From the IMG/VR virus record IMGVR_UViG_3300004369_000116, positions 1 to 27,045 of that record: a DNA stretch of 27,045 bases. One strand, given 5' to 3'. Below the pieces are notes generated by a model. The model was not told the DNA's origin, ran no database searches, and saw only the letters and a list, made by a program, of their open reading frames with translations. The translations under genes were made by a program, and so were the position numbers. Origin of the DNA: a virus. This document shows, one piece after another, positions 18,324 through 27,045 of the stretch (positions are counted from its first letter, which is position 1; every line of letters starts with the position of its first letter).

Positions 18324-19744
18324 GCAAAGTAAATTTTACAGAGTGGCTTCCTGACCAGCCTGGTGTTGTCGGAGCGTTAACCAACGCCCGCAATGTTTTC
18401 CCTAAAGCGTTTGGGTATGGAGCGTTTCCAGAAGAAGAGAATTACTCACAGGATGCCTCTGAAGCACTAACCAATATCGCGGCAGGAATTGACTCAAGCG
18501 GGTCTACGCGGGTATTTGCTGGTGGTTCTACAAAGCTATTCTTGTTGGATTCTGCGGACTTGTCTTTAGATGACATTTCAGGCTCAACATATAGTTCTGC
18601 GGAACGCTGGCAGTTTGTCCAGTTTGGTGACTATATGATTGCCGTAAACGGCGAGCAGAAAATTCAATATGCAGATATGTCGTCCACCACAATTACCTTT
18701 GCGGACATAGACGCTTCTGCTCCTACCGCACGATTCGTAACAGTCGTTCGAGACTTTGTGGTTGTCGGAAATACGTCTACCTACCCAAACGAAGTGGTGT
18801 GGTCTGGGATAAACAACCCAAACACTTGGGGCAATACCTCAGTAACCCAGTCTGACAACCAAGTCATCCCTGATGGCGGCGATGTTAGAGGGATAACAGG
18901 TGGCGAGTTTGGACTAATACTGTTAGAAAAGTCGGTCATTCGTATGTCCTACGTTGGATCTCCGATCATCTTTCAGTTTGACAACATTGCTAGGAATCTA
19001 GGTTGTTACGAGCCTAACTCAGTTATCCAATGGCAGGGCATAACGTACTGGCTTGCGGATGATGGGTTCTATGCTTGTAACGGTGAGAGCATTGAGGCGA
19101 TAGGCGCAGAAAAGGTTAACAGGCATTTCTTTGACACCCTTGCGGAGTCGAATCTTTCTAATATGTCTGCGGCTATAGACCCATTTAGAGCGTTAGTGCT
19201 TTGGGGTTACCCTTCTTTAGACGACACTTACAGAATCCTGATGTATCACATCCCCACCAAAAAGTGGTCGTTTGCTGAGACGGGGATAAACAGGATTGCG
19301 GATATTGCGACTCCTGCCGTGACTTTAGAGGGGTTAGATGCCTACTCTGCGTCTTTGGATGCCCTGCAAGTCTCTTTAGACTCTCGGCAATGGTTGGGTG
19401 GCAAGTTATTAGTTGCGGGTGTTTCTGGGTCTAAGATCATCACATTTACAGGCCCAAGTAAGGCTGCAAGGATTACGTCTGCGGACTTGGAGATAGGGGC
19501 CAATATGTCTATGGTGACCCTTGTAAAGCCGATTATCGAGAACGGCTCTGCAAATGTGGCGGTGGACTCTCGTTTTAACCTAAGTGAGGCTGTGAGTTTT
19601 CCTACAGAAGTTGCGGCAGATAGTGAAAATAGGGTTGGAGTTCGGTCTTTAGGTAGGTATCATAGGGTTCGGGTCATTCCATCTGGAAACTGGACAACAG
19701 CTATCGGATTTGAGGTCGATATTCAGCAAGCAGGTGGTCGCTAA
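18314..19744 (+). CDS. Large virion protein, possibly P22 gp10-like hub
   Basis: A 476-residue protein; ATG 18314 overlaps the previous stop. MAISKVNFTEWLPDQPGVVG, ALTNARNVFPKAFGYGAFPE and repeated beta strands (TRVFAGGSTKLFLLD, WQFVQFGDYMIAVNG, GEFGLILLEKSVIRMSYVG) suggest a beta-propeller. The family is widespread in short-tailed phages and resembles the DNA-stabilisation/tail-hub proteins, but this is not proved. Residues 338-360 hold a copy of the LE.LD...SLD module of the preceding gene. It lies after adaptor genes, so it probably forms part of the tail. Confidence 0.55.
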   Translation: MAISKVNFTEWLPDQPGVVGALTNARNVFPKAFGYGAFPEEENYSQDASEALTNIAAGIDSSGSTRVFAGGSTKLFLLDSADLSLDDISGSTYSSAERWQFVQFGDYMIAVNGEQKIQYADMSSTTITFADIDASAPTARFVTVVRDFVVVGNTSTYPNEVVWSGINNPNTWGNTSVTQSDNQVIPDGGDVRGITGGEFGLILLEKSVIRMSYVGSPIIFQFDNIARNLGCYEPNSVIQWQGITYWLADDGFYACNGESIEAIGAEKVNRHFFDTLAESNLSNMSAAIDPFRALVLWGYPSLDDTYRILMYHIPTKKWSFAETGINRIADIATPAVTLEGLDAYSASLDALQVSLDSRQWLGGKLLVAGVSGSKIITFTGPSKAARITSADLEIGANMSMVTLVKPIIENGSANVAVDSRFNLSEAVSFPTEVAADSENRVGVRSLGRYHRVRVIPSGNWTTAIGFEVDIQQAGGR

Positions 19745-20529
19745 TGCAATTTCGTAGGTTACCTACGTTAGGCGGGACTCCTAGACAGATTGCGGAGATC
19801 CTGAATAACACGCTAGACGGTAAAACGAACAATACTGGTACGGTTACTTTAGAGACCAGCAACGCAACGTCCACCACGATTAACGATGAGCGTATCTCTG
19901 TAGATACAAAAATAGTCATCCTTCCGTTTAGTTCTGCGGCGTTTACGGATGCGGCCCCATTAGGTGAGTTTACAAACAACACAGACCAGACCTTTCCAAG
20001 TACGGGAACCTCTACACTTATAGAATGGGACACAACAGAGCAGTCGTCTGGTGTTTATCTAAGTGATGACACAAGGATTAACATCAGAAACGCGGGTACT
20101 TATTCTGCCCAGTATTCCTTACAACTGGCTAATATAGCCAACGCGGGCGAGTATGCGGATATTTGGTTTCGCAAGAACGGAACAAACCTCGCAGACACGG
20201 GTAAGCGGTACTTCTTACCTGCTAGGAAAGCTGCCCTGGAACCGTCTCATGTGGTCGGAGCTTACGAGACCCTTATTGTTTGTAGCGCAGGTGATTACAT
20301 AGAGGTTGCGGGGTCTGTGTCTAATACGGATGTAAGTTTAGAACACTTTGCGGCAGATGCGGGGGTTCCAAGACCTGCGATACCTGCGGCAAATATTGTG
20401 GTGAAGCTCGTTTCACCTTTAGCGTATTCCAATATTTTTGTTTCGTCTCAGTCTCAAGGTCAGGCAACGGTTAGTCACTATGCCAACGACACAGCAGACA
20501 AGACCTATGCCTATATCTTAGTGGGGTAA
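19744..20529 (+). CDS. Tail fibre/spike-like protein with jelly-roll domain
   Basis: A 261-residue protein coupled by TAATG. Residues 1-60 (MQFRRLPTLGGTPRQIAEIL, NNTLDGKTNNTGTVTLET) look like a virion-attachment segment and short shaft. Residues 95-230 have beta strands: GTYSAQYSLQLANIANAGEY, ADIWFRKNGTNLADT and VVGAYETLIVCSAGDYIEVA. These resemble a C1q/TNF-like jelly roll, common at fibre tips and suited to host binding. No catalytic residues are visible. A receptor-binding or spike role is inferred. Confidence 0.6.
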   Translation: MQFRRLPTLGGTPRQIAEILNNTLDGKTNNTGTVTLETSNATSTTINDERISVDTKIVILPFSSAAFTDAAPLGEFTNNTDQTFPSTGTSTLIEWDTTEQSSGVYLSDDTRINIRNAGTYSAQYSLQLANIANAGEYADIWFRKNGTNLADTGKRYFLPARKAALEPSHVVGAYETLIVCSAGDYIEVAGSVSNTDVSLEHFAADAGVPRPAIPAANIVVKLVSPLAYSNIFVSSQSQGQATVSHYANDTADKTYAYILVG

Positions 20530-20532
20530 CTT

Positions 20533-21906
20533 ATGGCAACACTTGAACAGCTCTATCAACAAGTCTTAGGACGGCCCGCAGACCCAGGAGGTCTTGCGTA
20601 CTATCAGAATTTATTTGGGCCTACTATTGAGCCAGAAGAGGTTAACGCCTTTTTGGGGGGTGCTGTGGCTAGTGGCGAGGTTTCTGATATAAGCCGACTT
20701 CAGCCCGCGGCCCAATCGTTTGTGTCTGGCCTTGCCAACCCTGTGCAAACAATAGACTTAAATTTGCCTACCAGACTGCCGGTAGATACGACAAACCTGT
20801 TTACAGGTGGTGGAACGCAAGGTGCTACTGTTAACCCGCCCACCCCTACTGGATTCCAAGGTGCGTCTCGGGATGACATTCTAGGCTTGTATCGTTCTAT
20901 CGGGTTCCCAGATCCATCTGAGTCTGACATCTCTTTCTGGCTGAACTTCTCGCGTACTAACCCAGATGTACTTGGTGCGGCTAATCCCATGACGCAACTT
21001 ACAAATGCGTTTCGTGCCGCGTCTAGGCAACCCCTAACATCAGACGCACTACCGACTACGGGTGAGTCAAATATAGACCCCTTGATTTCTCCTTATCTTT
21101 CTGAGGCATTGGGTGTTGCAAGGAACTTGTTTTTAACTGGGGAAGGCCCAGAACTTTACCCAGGGCAGATGTATGTCTCGCCTTCCGCACAGACAGAACA
21201 AGCCCTTACTCAGGCAGAGCGTATCGCAACCTCTCCTGAAGCACAGGCATTGTCCACCCAAGGCTTACAGGCTTACCAGGGCGCGTTAGGTGGATTGTCA
21301 TCTATCGCTTCTGGTGACTATATGCAGTCTCCTGAATACCAAAGGTATTTAGAAAGCGTTACTCGTCCTGTAACCGAGCAGATCACACAGCAGATTCTTC
21401 CTAGTATTGCGTCTCAATACTCTGCGGCTGGTCGGTATGGTTCTGGTGCTATGCAACAGGCGACTGGCAGAGCTACAGAGTTGGGTGCGCGGGCTTTAGG
21501 TGACGTTACTGCTCAAGTCGCACAGCAACAGCAGGGACGGATGCTAGAGGCTCAGACAGCCCTTCCAAACTTCTTGGGCCAGATGCCAAGTGTGTTAGGC
21601 GGTGCGTTGGCTCCGTCCACAGCACTTGCAGGTGTTGGCGCACAGAGAGAAGCTATTTCAGGCCAACCTTTACAAGAGGCTATCCGCAGGTTTGAGTACA
21701 AGGAACAGCTTCCCGCCAATCAACTTGCCGCTTATCTATCGTCTATCTACGGCTCTCCGTTAGGAAGACTTACGGGACAACCAGAGATGCAAGGCAGTAG
21801 CACCTTACAGAACATTGGAAGTTTGTTTAATACTGTTGCGGCGGTTCCTAGCGCGGTAAGGGGTGTTCAGGCTGGCTATAATTTTCTAAGCGGTTTGATT
21901 CCTTGA
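20533..21906 (+). CDS. Virion protein with DUF4214-like N-terminus
   Basis: A 457-residue protein. MATLEQLYQQVLGRPADPGG and LAYYQNLFGPTIEPEE match the DUF4214 pattern (aromatic/'GR.AD..G..YY'), seen in bacterial surface and phage proteins. A weaker related unit is at about 113-155 (RDDILGLYRSIGFPDPSESD). From 210 it is helical: YVSPSAQTEQALTQAERIAT, then a Gln/Ala coiled segment to 370. It resembles proteins of the podovirus ejection/tail-gene row. It is likely part of the tail or the injected set, but not proven. Confidence 0.55.
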   Translation: MATLEQLYQQVLGRPADPGGLAYYQNLFGPTIEPEEVNAFLGGAVASGEVSDISRLQPAAQSFVSGLANPVQTIDLNLPTRLPVDTTNLFTGGGTQGATVNPPTPTGFQGASRDDILGLYRSIGFPDPSESDISFWLNFSRTNPDVLGAANPMTQLTNAFRAASRQPLTSDALPTTGESNIDPLISPYLSEALGVARNLFLTGEGPELYPGQMYVSPSAQTEQALTQAERIATSPEAQALSTQGLQAYQGALGGLSSIASGDYMQSPEYQRYLESVTRPVTEQITQQILPSIASQYSAAGRYGSGAMQQATGRATELGARALGDVTAQVAQQQQGRMLEAQTALPNFLGQMPSVLGGALAPSTALAGVGAQREAISGQPLQEAIRRFEYKEQLPANQLAAYLSSIYGSPLGRLTGQPEMQGSSTLQNIGSLFNTVAAVPSAVRGVQAGYNFLSGLIP

Positions 21907-21934
21907 TTAACTACGCTACTTGGCTAAGGCTCTA

Positions 21935-23389
21935 ATGGAAGATATAAAAGCTCAACAGCAGAAACTTCCTATTGATAGGGTTGCTGAAAAAAACATTTAC
22001 GAAGAGTTAAAAGCTCAGTATGACTCTGCCAAACAAACTGGCTACGGGTACAGACACGAAAGCGACCTTGATGCAATTTTTAGCAGACAAGCGGGAATAC
22101 TTGCTGCGGGCGGTCTTAAAAGCGTTTATGACATAGGCACTCGACCAGTCGAAAGGTCATCAGTTATAAAGGCAGGAAGTTCTAGACCCGATTATCAAGT
22201 TAAAGAAGATCCGTCTTCAAATATACGAAGGGTTTATAAATATGGTGATAATTATTACTACGAGGTAGAGGGTCTTGAAGGCTCTTCTGACGTAATATAT
22301 ATTGACCCTGCTAGAATTCTTGATGTCCAAGAAGATTTAGTGACGGTGCCCGAGGACGAATTTGGTAATCCTCCGCGTGTCGTTTCCCGTGGATTAATGA
22401 TTCGGGTTAAAGATGATCCTCGTATTGAGTTAATTAACAAAAGAACTAACGCGGCTGTTAACGATATTGAGCTTCACAATGAGTGGCGCGAAGATCCTTT
22501 GGCATACAATTTATTAAATAAGCCTATAGAGGTTGAGTCAAACAGGGGCTTTAACAGAATTCACACAAACTACGGTGTAAGAGGTGCGGCAGACCTATCG
22601 TTTCAAATGGTTCCAGATGCACAAGGCAATCAAGTTCCACTTATTCTCCCGGTTTACAGAAGCACATCAACAGACCTTACCCCTCTTATAATTGCTGGGT
22701 CTTTGCTTGCTGGTGGTCTCTTTCTAGGGTCAGGTGCAACAGCGGGTGCGGCTACAGGTGCTACTGCGGGAACGGCAGCGGGTGCGGGTGCTGCTACAGG
22801 TGCGGCTACTGGAACTACATTAGCAACATCTACGGCAATTCCTGGGTCTTTGCAAGCGGCATTGCCAGGGTTAGGTGTAAGTACAGCGGCAACCACAGCG
22901 GCCTCTACTGCTATCCCTGGCACGTTTAGCGCAGCATTGCCTGGGTTACTTTCGGCCTCTGCTGGAGGCGCACCCATTTACGTTGGAAACGCAGTTCCAG
23001 CTAATGAATTGGCTTATCCAGGAAGAGAGGTTGCGGCTAATTACACACCTGCCCCTGGTTCATTCCAAGAAGCCTTGCCTGGTCTTGGAGTAGAAACGGC
23101 TGCTAGTGCTGCTCCGTTTACTGCGGCCCCAGGTTCGTTCCAAGCGGCATTGCCATCACTACTTGCTCCTGCGGCTACTAGCGGCATTGGCTTAACAGAT
23201 GCTTTGCGGGCTGCTAACAGCGTAAACAACCTACTTAACCGTCCAACAATACAACAGCAAGCTGGCCTTCCACAGTCAGGGCTTTTGGGTGGTGGACAAG
23301 CTCGCGGTGTAGATTTCTCACCTCTTTATCAAAACAGCATGGTAGGACTACTCCCCCTTGCGGAGCGTTATCGGAGATCGTTGATATGA
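21935..23389 (+). CDS. Candidate DNA-ejection protein with hydrophobic Gly/Ala segment
   Basis: I choose ATG 21935 because AAGG lies six bases before it; TTG 21920 has no site. The 484 residues have an N-terminal helical and mixed domain. A hydrophobic segment LTPLIIAGSLLAGGLFLGSG lies at about 252-271, followed by a Gly/Ala/Thr run. Four units of 'PGSFQAALPGL' follow (about 303, 325, 370 and 393). Such a hydrophobic, Gly/Ala-rich, repeat-bearing protein in this gene row may insert in the host envelope during DNA ejection. No enzymatic motif is seen. The end overlaps the next gene by ATGA. Confidence 0.55.
   Translation: MEDIKAQQQKLPIDRVAEKNIYEELKAQYDSAKQTGYGYRHESDLDAIFSRQAGILAAGGLKSVYDIGTRPVERSSVIKAGSSRPDYQVKEDPSSNIRRVYKYGDNYYYEVEGLEGSSDVIYIDPARILDVQEDLVTVPEDEFGNPPRVVSRGLMIRVKDDPRIELINKRTNAAVNDIELHNEWREDPLAYNLLNKPIEVESNRGFNRIHTNYGVRGAADLSFQMVPDAQGNQVPLILPVYRSTSTDLTPLIIAGSLLAGGLFLGSGATAGAATGATAGTAAGAGAATGAATGTTLATSTAIPGSLQAALPGLGVSTAATTAASTAIPGTFSAALPGLLSASAGGAPIYVGNAVPANELAYPGREVAANYTPAPGSFQEALPGLGVETAASAAPFTAAPGSFQAALPSLLAPAATSGIGLTDALRAANSVNNLLNRPTIQQQAGLPQSGLLGGGQARGVDFSPLYQNSMVGLLPLAERYRRSLI
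22730..23155 (+). repeat. Gly/Ala-coding and PGSFQAALPG-coding repeats
   Basis: 22735-22830 repeats short GGTGCGGCTACAGGTGC-like units, coding Ala-Thr-Gly. From about 22835 to 23155 four imperfect units code TAIPGSLQAALPGL-like peptides. They stay in frame in the candidate ejection protein gene. They probably arose by local duplication. Confidence 0.55.
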
Positions 23390-24576
23390 ATGAAGAACTA
23401 TTAAGCCTTTTAGGAGCCACACCCGAGCAGATAGCACAGGCTCGACAGCGTTCTGGGTTAGAGGAGTTAGGACTTTTAGGCCAAGCCCTTATGCAAGCTG
23501 GCGCACCTGCTCCTAGAGGGACGACTACGCTAGGGCGGTTAGGACAAGCTGCGGGGATGTACACACAAGCACCTCGTCAGACTATGGACACCCTCTTGCA
23601 AGACCTGTTACGCAAACAGCAAGTACAGGATATGCAGAGGAAGCGTGAGCAACAGCTTCGATCTGAGGCGGCTAGGCAACAGTTTGCACAGCAGTTTGCG
23701 CCTACGACTTCACAGACTGCGCTTGCGGCTCCTGGGCGTGTTGGGCCTACTGCGGCTAGGGCTGAAATGATAGGGCAGACACCTGCTTTAGACAGGAACC
23801 GATTGTTGTCCGCAATGCTAGATCCTAATATGCCCGCTGATCTTGCGGAACGGGCAAAGGCCGTGTTTGAGGCCACAAAGCCTGTAGAAACTAAAGCCGC
23901 ACCTGGTGATATTGGCGCATACGAGGCCGCGCTTGCAAGAGGCTTTATCCCTCCTGGAACCACCTTTCCGCAATTTATGACCATGAGGAGGCCACCTGGA
24001 ACTACTGTTAATGTTGGTGGAGAAGTAAGCCCGTTTGCTAAGAAGGTGCAAGAAGGCAAGGCAGGAATGTTTCTAAAAATTGAAGAGTCTGGAATAGCAG
24101 CGCAAAGATCCGCGCAAGACGTTAATCGGCTAGAAAAGTTGTTGTCTAATATTGACACGGGTGGAGCTGCGGCATTTAAGCAAGCGGCTGGTAACTTTGG
24201 CATTAAGACAGAGGGTCTTGATGATATTCAAGCTGCACAGGCAATTATTAACAAGCTGGTTCCTGCACAACGCCCTCCTGGTTCTGGCCCCATGTCTGAC
24301 GCAGACCTTGAGTTGTTCAAACAGTCTATGCCACGAATCATTAACCAGCCTAGAGGTAACAAGCTAATTATTGAGGGCATGAAAGCAATCAACCAATACC
24401 TTATAGAAGAGGGCAAAATTGCGGCAGAAGTAACTGCTGGAAGAATTAGCCCAGAAGAGGGTACGGCAAGAATGTTTGCGCTTGGCAACCCTGTTCAAGA
24501 CTTTTTTGAACAAAGCCAATCTACTGGTGGACAATCATCGTCCTTAACTAAAGGCTCTCCATTTAGGAAACAATAA
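23386..24576 (+). CDS. Candidate internal virion/ejection protein
   Basis: A 396-residue protein overlapping its neighbour by ATGA. Residues 1-60 are helical (MNEELLSLLGATPEQIAQAR). Residues 62-105 are a Gln/Arg coiled coil (LLQDLLRKQQVQDMQRKREQ). The rest is flexible and Ala/Pro-rich, then helical (LFKQSMPRIINQPRGNKLII). There is no catalytic motif or signal. Three large proteins in a row after the tail genes is the order used for ejection proteins in short-tailed phages. The specific role is inferred from that order. Confidence 0.5.
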   Translation: MNEELLSLLGATPEQIAQARQRSGLEELGLLGQALMQAGAPAPRGTTTLGRLGQAAGMYTQAPRQTMDTLLQDLLRKQQVQDMQRKREQQLRSEAARQQFAQQFAPTTSQTALAAPGRVGPTAARAEMIGQTPALDRNRLLSAMLDPNMPADLAERAKAVFEATKPVETKAAPGDIGAYEAALARGFIPPGTTFPQFMTMRRPPGTTVNVGGEVSPFAKKVQEGKAGMFLKIEESGIAAQRSAQDVNRLEKLLSNIDTGGAAAFKQAAGNFGIKTEGLDDIQAAQAIINKLVPAQRPPGSGPMSDADLELFKQSMPRIINQPRGNKLIIEGMKAINQYLIEEGKIAAEVTAGRISPEEGTARMFALGNPVQDFFEQSQSTGGQSSSLTKGSPFRKQ

Positions 24577-26600
24577 TGAGCAACTTAACCGACAAGCTGA
24601 TGCAGTTGCGGGATGAGCTACAGGCAGACCGTGACCAAAATATGCTTACCAATGAAGGTGAGGTCTTGTTGCGGAACTTAGAAAGTGGCGTGGCTACAGA
24701 GAGCGTTGGGGCTGCACTACAAGGCTTAACTCTTAATCTTTCAGATGAGGGCATAGGTTGGGTGCGGTCTCTGTTCTCGGATGTTCCAGCACAAACAGCA
24801 CAGATGGTTAGCCAAGTTGGTATAGAGGCAACCCCACAAGAGATGGGCGGTGCTATAGAGCGTTTAGGGTTAGAGCAGTACAGACAAGACTTCCCTGGTC
24901 GTGCGTTTGCCTCTGAGATCGGTGGTGCTGTTGTCCCTGCTTTGCTTAGTCGCGGCAGAACTGTGCCAGAGTCGCTTGCTATGTCAACTGGAAAAGGCAC
25001 AGGCTTGGGATTTGTAAGCGGGGCTGGTGCTGGAGAAGGTACGTTAAGAGAACGATCAGAAGAGGGTTTGTTTGGCGCAGCTATGGGTTTTGTGGCTACT
25101 CCTGCATTACAACTTGCTGGTAGGGCTACAGGCAAGGCTTATAGAAGCGTTGTAGACGGGATGTTTGCCTCTCCTAATAGGTTGGGTAAAGATGCGGCTA
25201 GAGACGCTATAAAATCTGCTTTAGAGGCAGATGCGGGTACTGTAGACCAGGCCATTGCCATTGTTTTATCTAAAGCTGGTAAGCCATATTCACTTGCAGA
25301 TATTGGCCCAAATACTCGTGCTTACTTGGATGCCGCAAATGTGCTTCCTGGCCCAGGCAAAAAAGCTGCTAAAGACTTTTTAGATAAACGTGACCGTGGT
25401 ATTGCGGCTCGCCTTACATCAGATATACAAGACGCATTTGGCAGTAGGGCATCGTTTTTTGATGAGTTTAACGCCCTAAAAGAGGCTAGGTCAGACCTTG
25501 GCGGCAAGCTGTATAAGCGGGCATTATCTAAGCAGATTCCTGTAACTACAGAGCTTACAGCCCTGCTAAAGAGGCCAAGTTTAGAAGACGCTTACAACCG
25601 AGGCATTACTATCGCCCGTGAGCGTGGTATGCCTGTTCCTAAGACTCGCGTTGAAAATGGCAAGTTGATGACTGACCAGGGCGAGGTAACAGATATAGAC
25701 ACAGAGTTTCTCCACATCCTCAAGATGGGGTTAGATGATGTTGTGTTTACTGGCAAGTCTCCAGTAAGCGGGATAGGTTCTACGGCACTCAACTCGGTAA
25801 AAGATACTCGCGCACAGTTTTTGAACTTTATAGACAGGAACAACGCTGCTTATAAGCGGGCCAGAAACTACTGGGCTGGCGAAACCTCTGCGATGGATGC
25901 CATGCAGATGGGGCGTAACTTTTTGCGGTTGGATGAGGATGAGCTAGCTGCGGACATTCGCAAGATGTCTAAGTCCGAGAAAGAAGCCTTTCGTCTTGGT
26001 GCTATGCAAAATGTTTTAGACCGCATGGGTGGCGCACAAATGGGCGAGACGGTTACGGGTGCGGTGGGCAACCCTGCTAGAGACCTTATTAAGAACCCAA
26101 GGACTGTTCGTTTACTCGGACTGACGTTTGATAACAAGACCGTGTTTAATCGGTTTATTAATCGGCTAGAAGACGAGACGGAGATGCGGTTAACCTCTGC
26201 TCAAGTCTTGCGTGGGTCACAGACCGCTGAGAGGACAGAGGCTGTATCTGCGCTACGGGACAGGGCTGTAAAAGAACTTCCTGCGGACGCTTCTTTAGCT
26301 GCGGTTATCACAAATGCCTTGCGTAGAGATTTGCGGGGCGCAGAGCAACAGCAACTAGAAGCTACGGCAAACGAGGTAGCTCGTGTTCTGTTAGAGCGTG
26401 ACCCTCAAAAACTGCAACAAATTGCTTCACAATTACAGGGCGGGAATACGCTAGATGTGTTTAGGCGGCTTGCACCTGAGTTCTTACCTGCAATTGGTCG
26501 TGCGGCAATAGGCCCATACGCAATTTCATCTATATCTGGTGGACAAGCACCTGCGGTATCCCAAGCTATGCCAGGACTTTTAGACATAATCTCACAGTAG
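24576..26600 (+). CDS. Large internal virion/ejection protein candidate
   Basis: A 674-residue protein with its ATG overlapping the previous stop. The N-terminal part is helical (MSNLTDKLMQLRDELQADRD). About 105-185 is Gly/Ala-rich and moderately hydrophobic (FASEIGGAVVPALLSRGR, GTGLGFVSGAGAGEGTL, LFGAAMGFVATPALQLAG) and may touch a membrane. From 210 to 640 it is helical and charged. No lysozyme or transglycosylase motif is visible. It is the longest gene in the late group after portal. Injection with DNA is the most likely role, from position and composition. Confidence 0.55.
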   Translation: MSNLTDKLMQLRDELQADRDQNMLTNEGEVLLRNLESGVATESVGAALQGLTLNLSDEGIGWVRSLFSDVPAQTAQMVSQVGIEATPQEMGGAIERLGLEQYRQDFPGRAFASEIGGAVVPALLSRGRTVPESLAMSTGKGTGLGFVSGAGAGEGTLRERSEEGLFGAAMGFVATPALQLAGRATGKAYRSVVDGMFASPNRLGKDAARDAIKSALEADAGTVDQAIAIVLSKAGKPYSLADIGPNTRAYLDAANVLPGPGKKAAKDFLDKRDRGIAARLTSDIQDAFGSRASFFDEFNALKEARSDLGGKLYKRALSKQIPVTTELTALLKRPSLEDAYNRGITIARERGMPVPKTRVENGKLMTDQGEVTDIDTEFLHILKMGLDDVVFTGKSPVSGIGSTALNSVKDTRAQFLNFIDRNNAAYKRARNYWAGETSAMDAMQMGRNFLRLDEDELAADIRKMSKSEKEAFRLGAMQNVLDRMGGAQMGETVTGAVGNPARDLIKNPRTVRLLGLTFDNKTVFNRFINRLEDETEMRLTSAQVLRGSQTAERTEAVSALRDRAVKELPADASLAAVITNALRRDLRGAEQQQLEATANEVARVLLERDPQKLQQIASQLQGGNTLDVFRRLAPEFLPAIGRAAIGPYAISSISGGQAPAVSQAMPGLLDIISQ

Positions 26601-26609
26601 GAGTAACAA

Positions 26610-27045
26610 ATGCCCAAGAACAAACTATCAGAGTATTCCTCTACCGCAGGTGATAACACCGACATAGGCGGGATTAACATTGCGGAGGGCATGGCTCCCT
26701 CAGACGTAAACAATGCTATGCGGGAACAGATGTCCCAGCTAAAAGAGTTTATAGACGGGTCTTCTGGTGACACGATTACGACTGCAAAGATTGTCGCTAC
26801 AACAGCAACGATACTTTCTGGCGCAGATGTAACTGGAACGGCCACGTTTAACTCTGCGGTTGTCCTGTCGTCTTCTGTTACTGGAACCACAGCGTCCTTC
26901 TCTGGGGCTACTACAATCGGCGGTGCTGCGGTTCTATCCTCCACTTTAAGTGTAGCCAACACAGCCACGATGGGTGTGGTTCAGATGGCAGACAACAATC
27001 TAATCCGACCCACGCTTTTAGACTATTGCGTGAAGGGTAGTGCGT
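26610..27045 (+). CDS. Tail fibre protein N-terminus, cut by window edge
   Basis: ATG 26610 follows GGAG by six bases and the frame stays open to the right edge, giving at least 145 residues. MPKNKLSEYSSTAGDNTDIG, GINIAEGMAPSDVNNAMREQ and MSQLKEFIDG are an N-terminal virion-anchoring pattern common to phage tail fibres. Thr/Ala/Val/Ser-rich repeats follow (TATILSGADVTGTATF, SSSVTGTTASFSG, TTIGGAAVLSST), as in fibre shafts. The receptor-binding C-terminus is outside the window. Confidence 0.7.
   Translation, partial: MPKNKLSEYSSTAGDNTDIGGINIAEGMAPSDVNNAMREQMSQLKEFIDGSSGDTITTAKIVATTATILSGADVTGTATFNSAVVLSSSVTGTTASFSGATTIGGAAVLSSTLSVANTATMGVVQMADNNLIRPTLLDYCVKGSA

Noticed and set aside
23577-24203. 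Long antisense open frame (208 residues) on the - strand
   Set aside because: It lies fully inside a well-supported + strand gene, has no ribosome site, and its Ala/Pro/Ser/Cys-rich sequence is what codon bias of the + gene yields.
24563-25135. Antisense open frame of 190 residues
   Set aside because: It is a shadow of the large virion gene, low-complexity Ser/Pro/Ala sequence without start signals.
26405-26968. Antisense open frame of 187 residues across two + genes
   Set aside because: It spans the junction of two + strand genes with clear starts and has no recognisable domain.

Overview
The window is part of a tailed double-stranded DNA phage genome (Caudoviricetes), most likely short-tailed (podovirus-like) and infecting a bacterium. 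The evidence is a complete, ordered head module on the + strand: small terminase, large terminase, portal, scaffold, SU10/DUF5309-type major capsid protein and a head-tail adaptor. Candidate tail, ejection and fibre proteins follow. There is no tape measure, sheath or tail-tube gene. Genes are tightly packed with ATGA or TAATG overlaps. The host cannot be named from the sequence. I see no integrase, holin, endolysin, RNA polymerase or tRNA, so lifestyle is undecided and lysis genes probably lie outside the window.

Layout. 1-1476 (- strand): early genes, with a putative single-strand annealing protein and five small unknown proteins, one running off the left edge. 1477-1631: divergent regulatory gap. 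1632-3217 (+): a SprT-like metallopeptidase, an HTH-metallophosphoesterase and a small protein. 3218-3378: a promoter candidate and a leader that can fold into a pseudoknot. 3379-6028: replication and DNA metabolism, with a DUF1376 initiator-like protein carrying out-of-frame iterons, a P-like loader candidate, a DUF3310 protein, a YbcO-like HNH protein, a PD-(D/E)XK-like nuclease and small zinc-ribbon proteins in overlapping frames. 6029-6144: a run of three hairpins ending in a strong intrinsic terminator. 6145-7348: a winged-helix protein, a glycosyltransferase and a Q-like antiterminator. 7349-9603: small basic or cysteine-rich proteins and a SAM methyltransferase. 9604-27045: DNA packaging, capsid, a second glycosyltransferase, adaptor, virion and repeat proteins, three large candidate ejection proteins and the start of a tail fibre gene.

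How it works together (inference). Early - strand genes and the replication block are read outward from the divergent gap. Replication probably starts at iterons inside the DUF1376 gene. The Q-like protein at 7004-7348 would switch on the long late operon, with promoter candidates at 7323-7351 and a repeated motif TAAACTGYTGTAAAAT at 9601 and 15471. The two glycosyltransferases and the methyltransferase may modify a glycan on the virion or host surface.

The least explained elements are the pseudoknotted leader (3248-3361), the small hairpin RNA with anti-Shine-Dalgarno-like loops (about 6043-6135), the out-of-frame iterons (3506-3790), the nested overlapping genes (4580-5181 and 5611-6028) and the repeat protein at 17478-18323, which shares a module with its neighbour.
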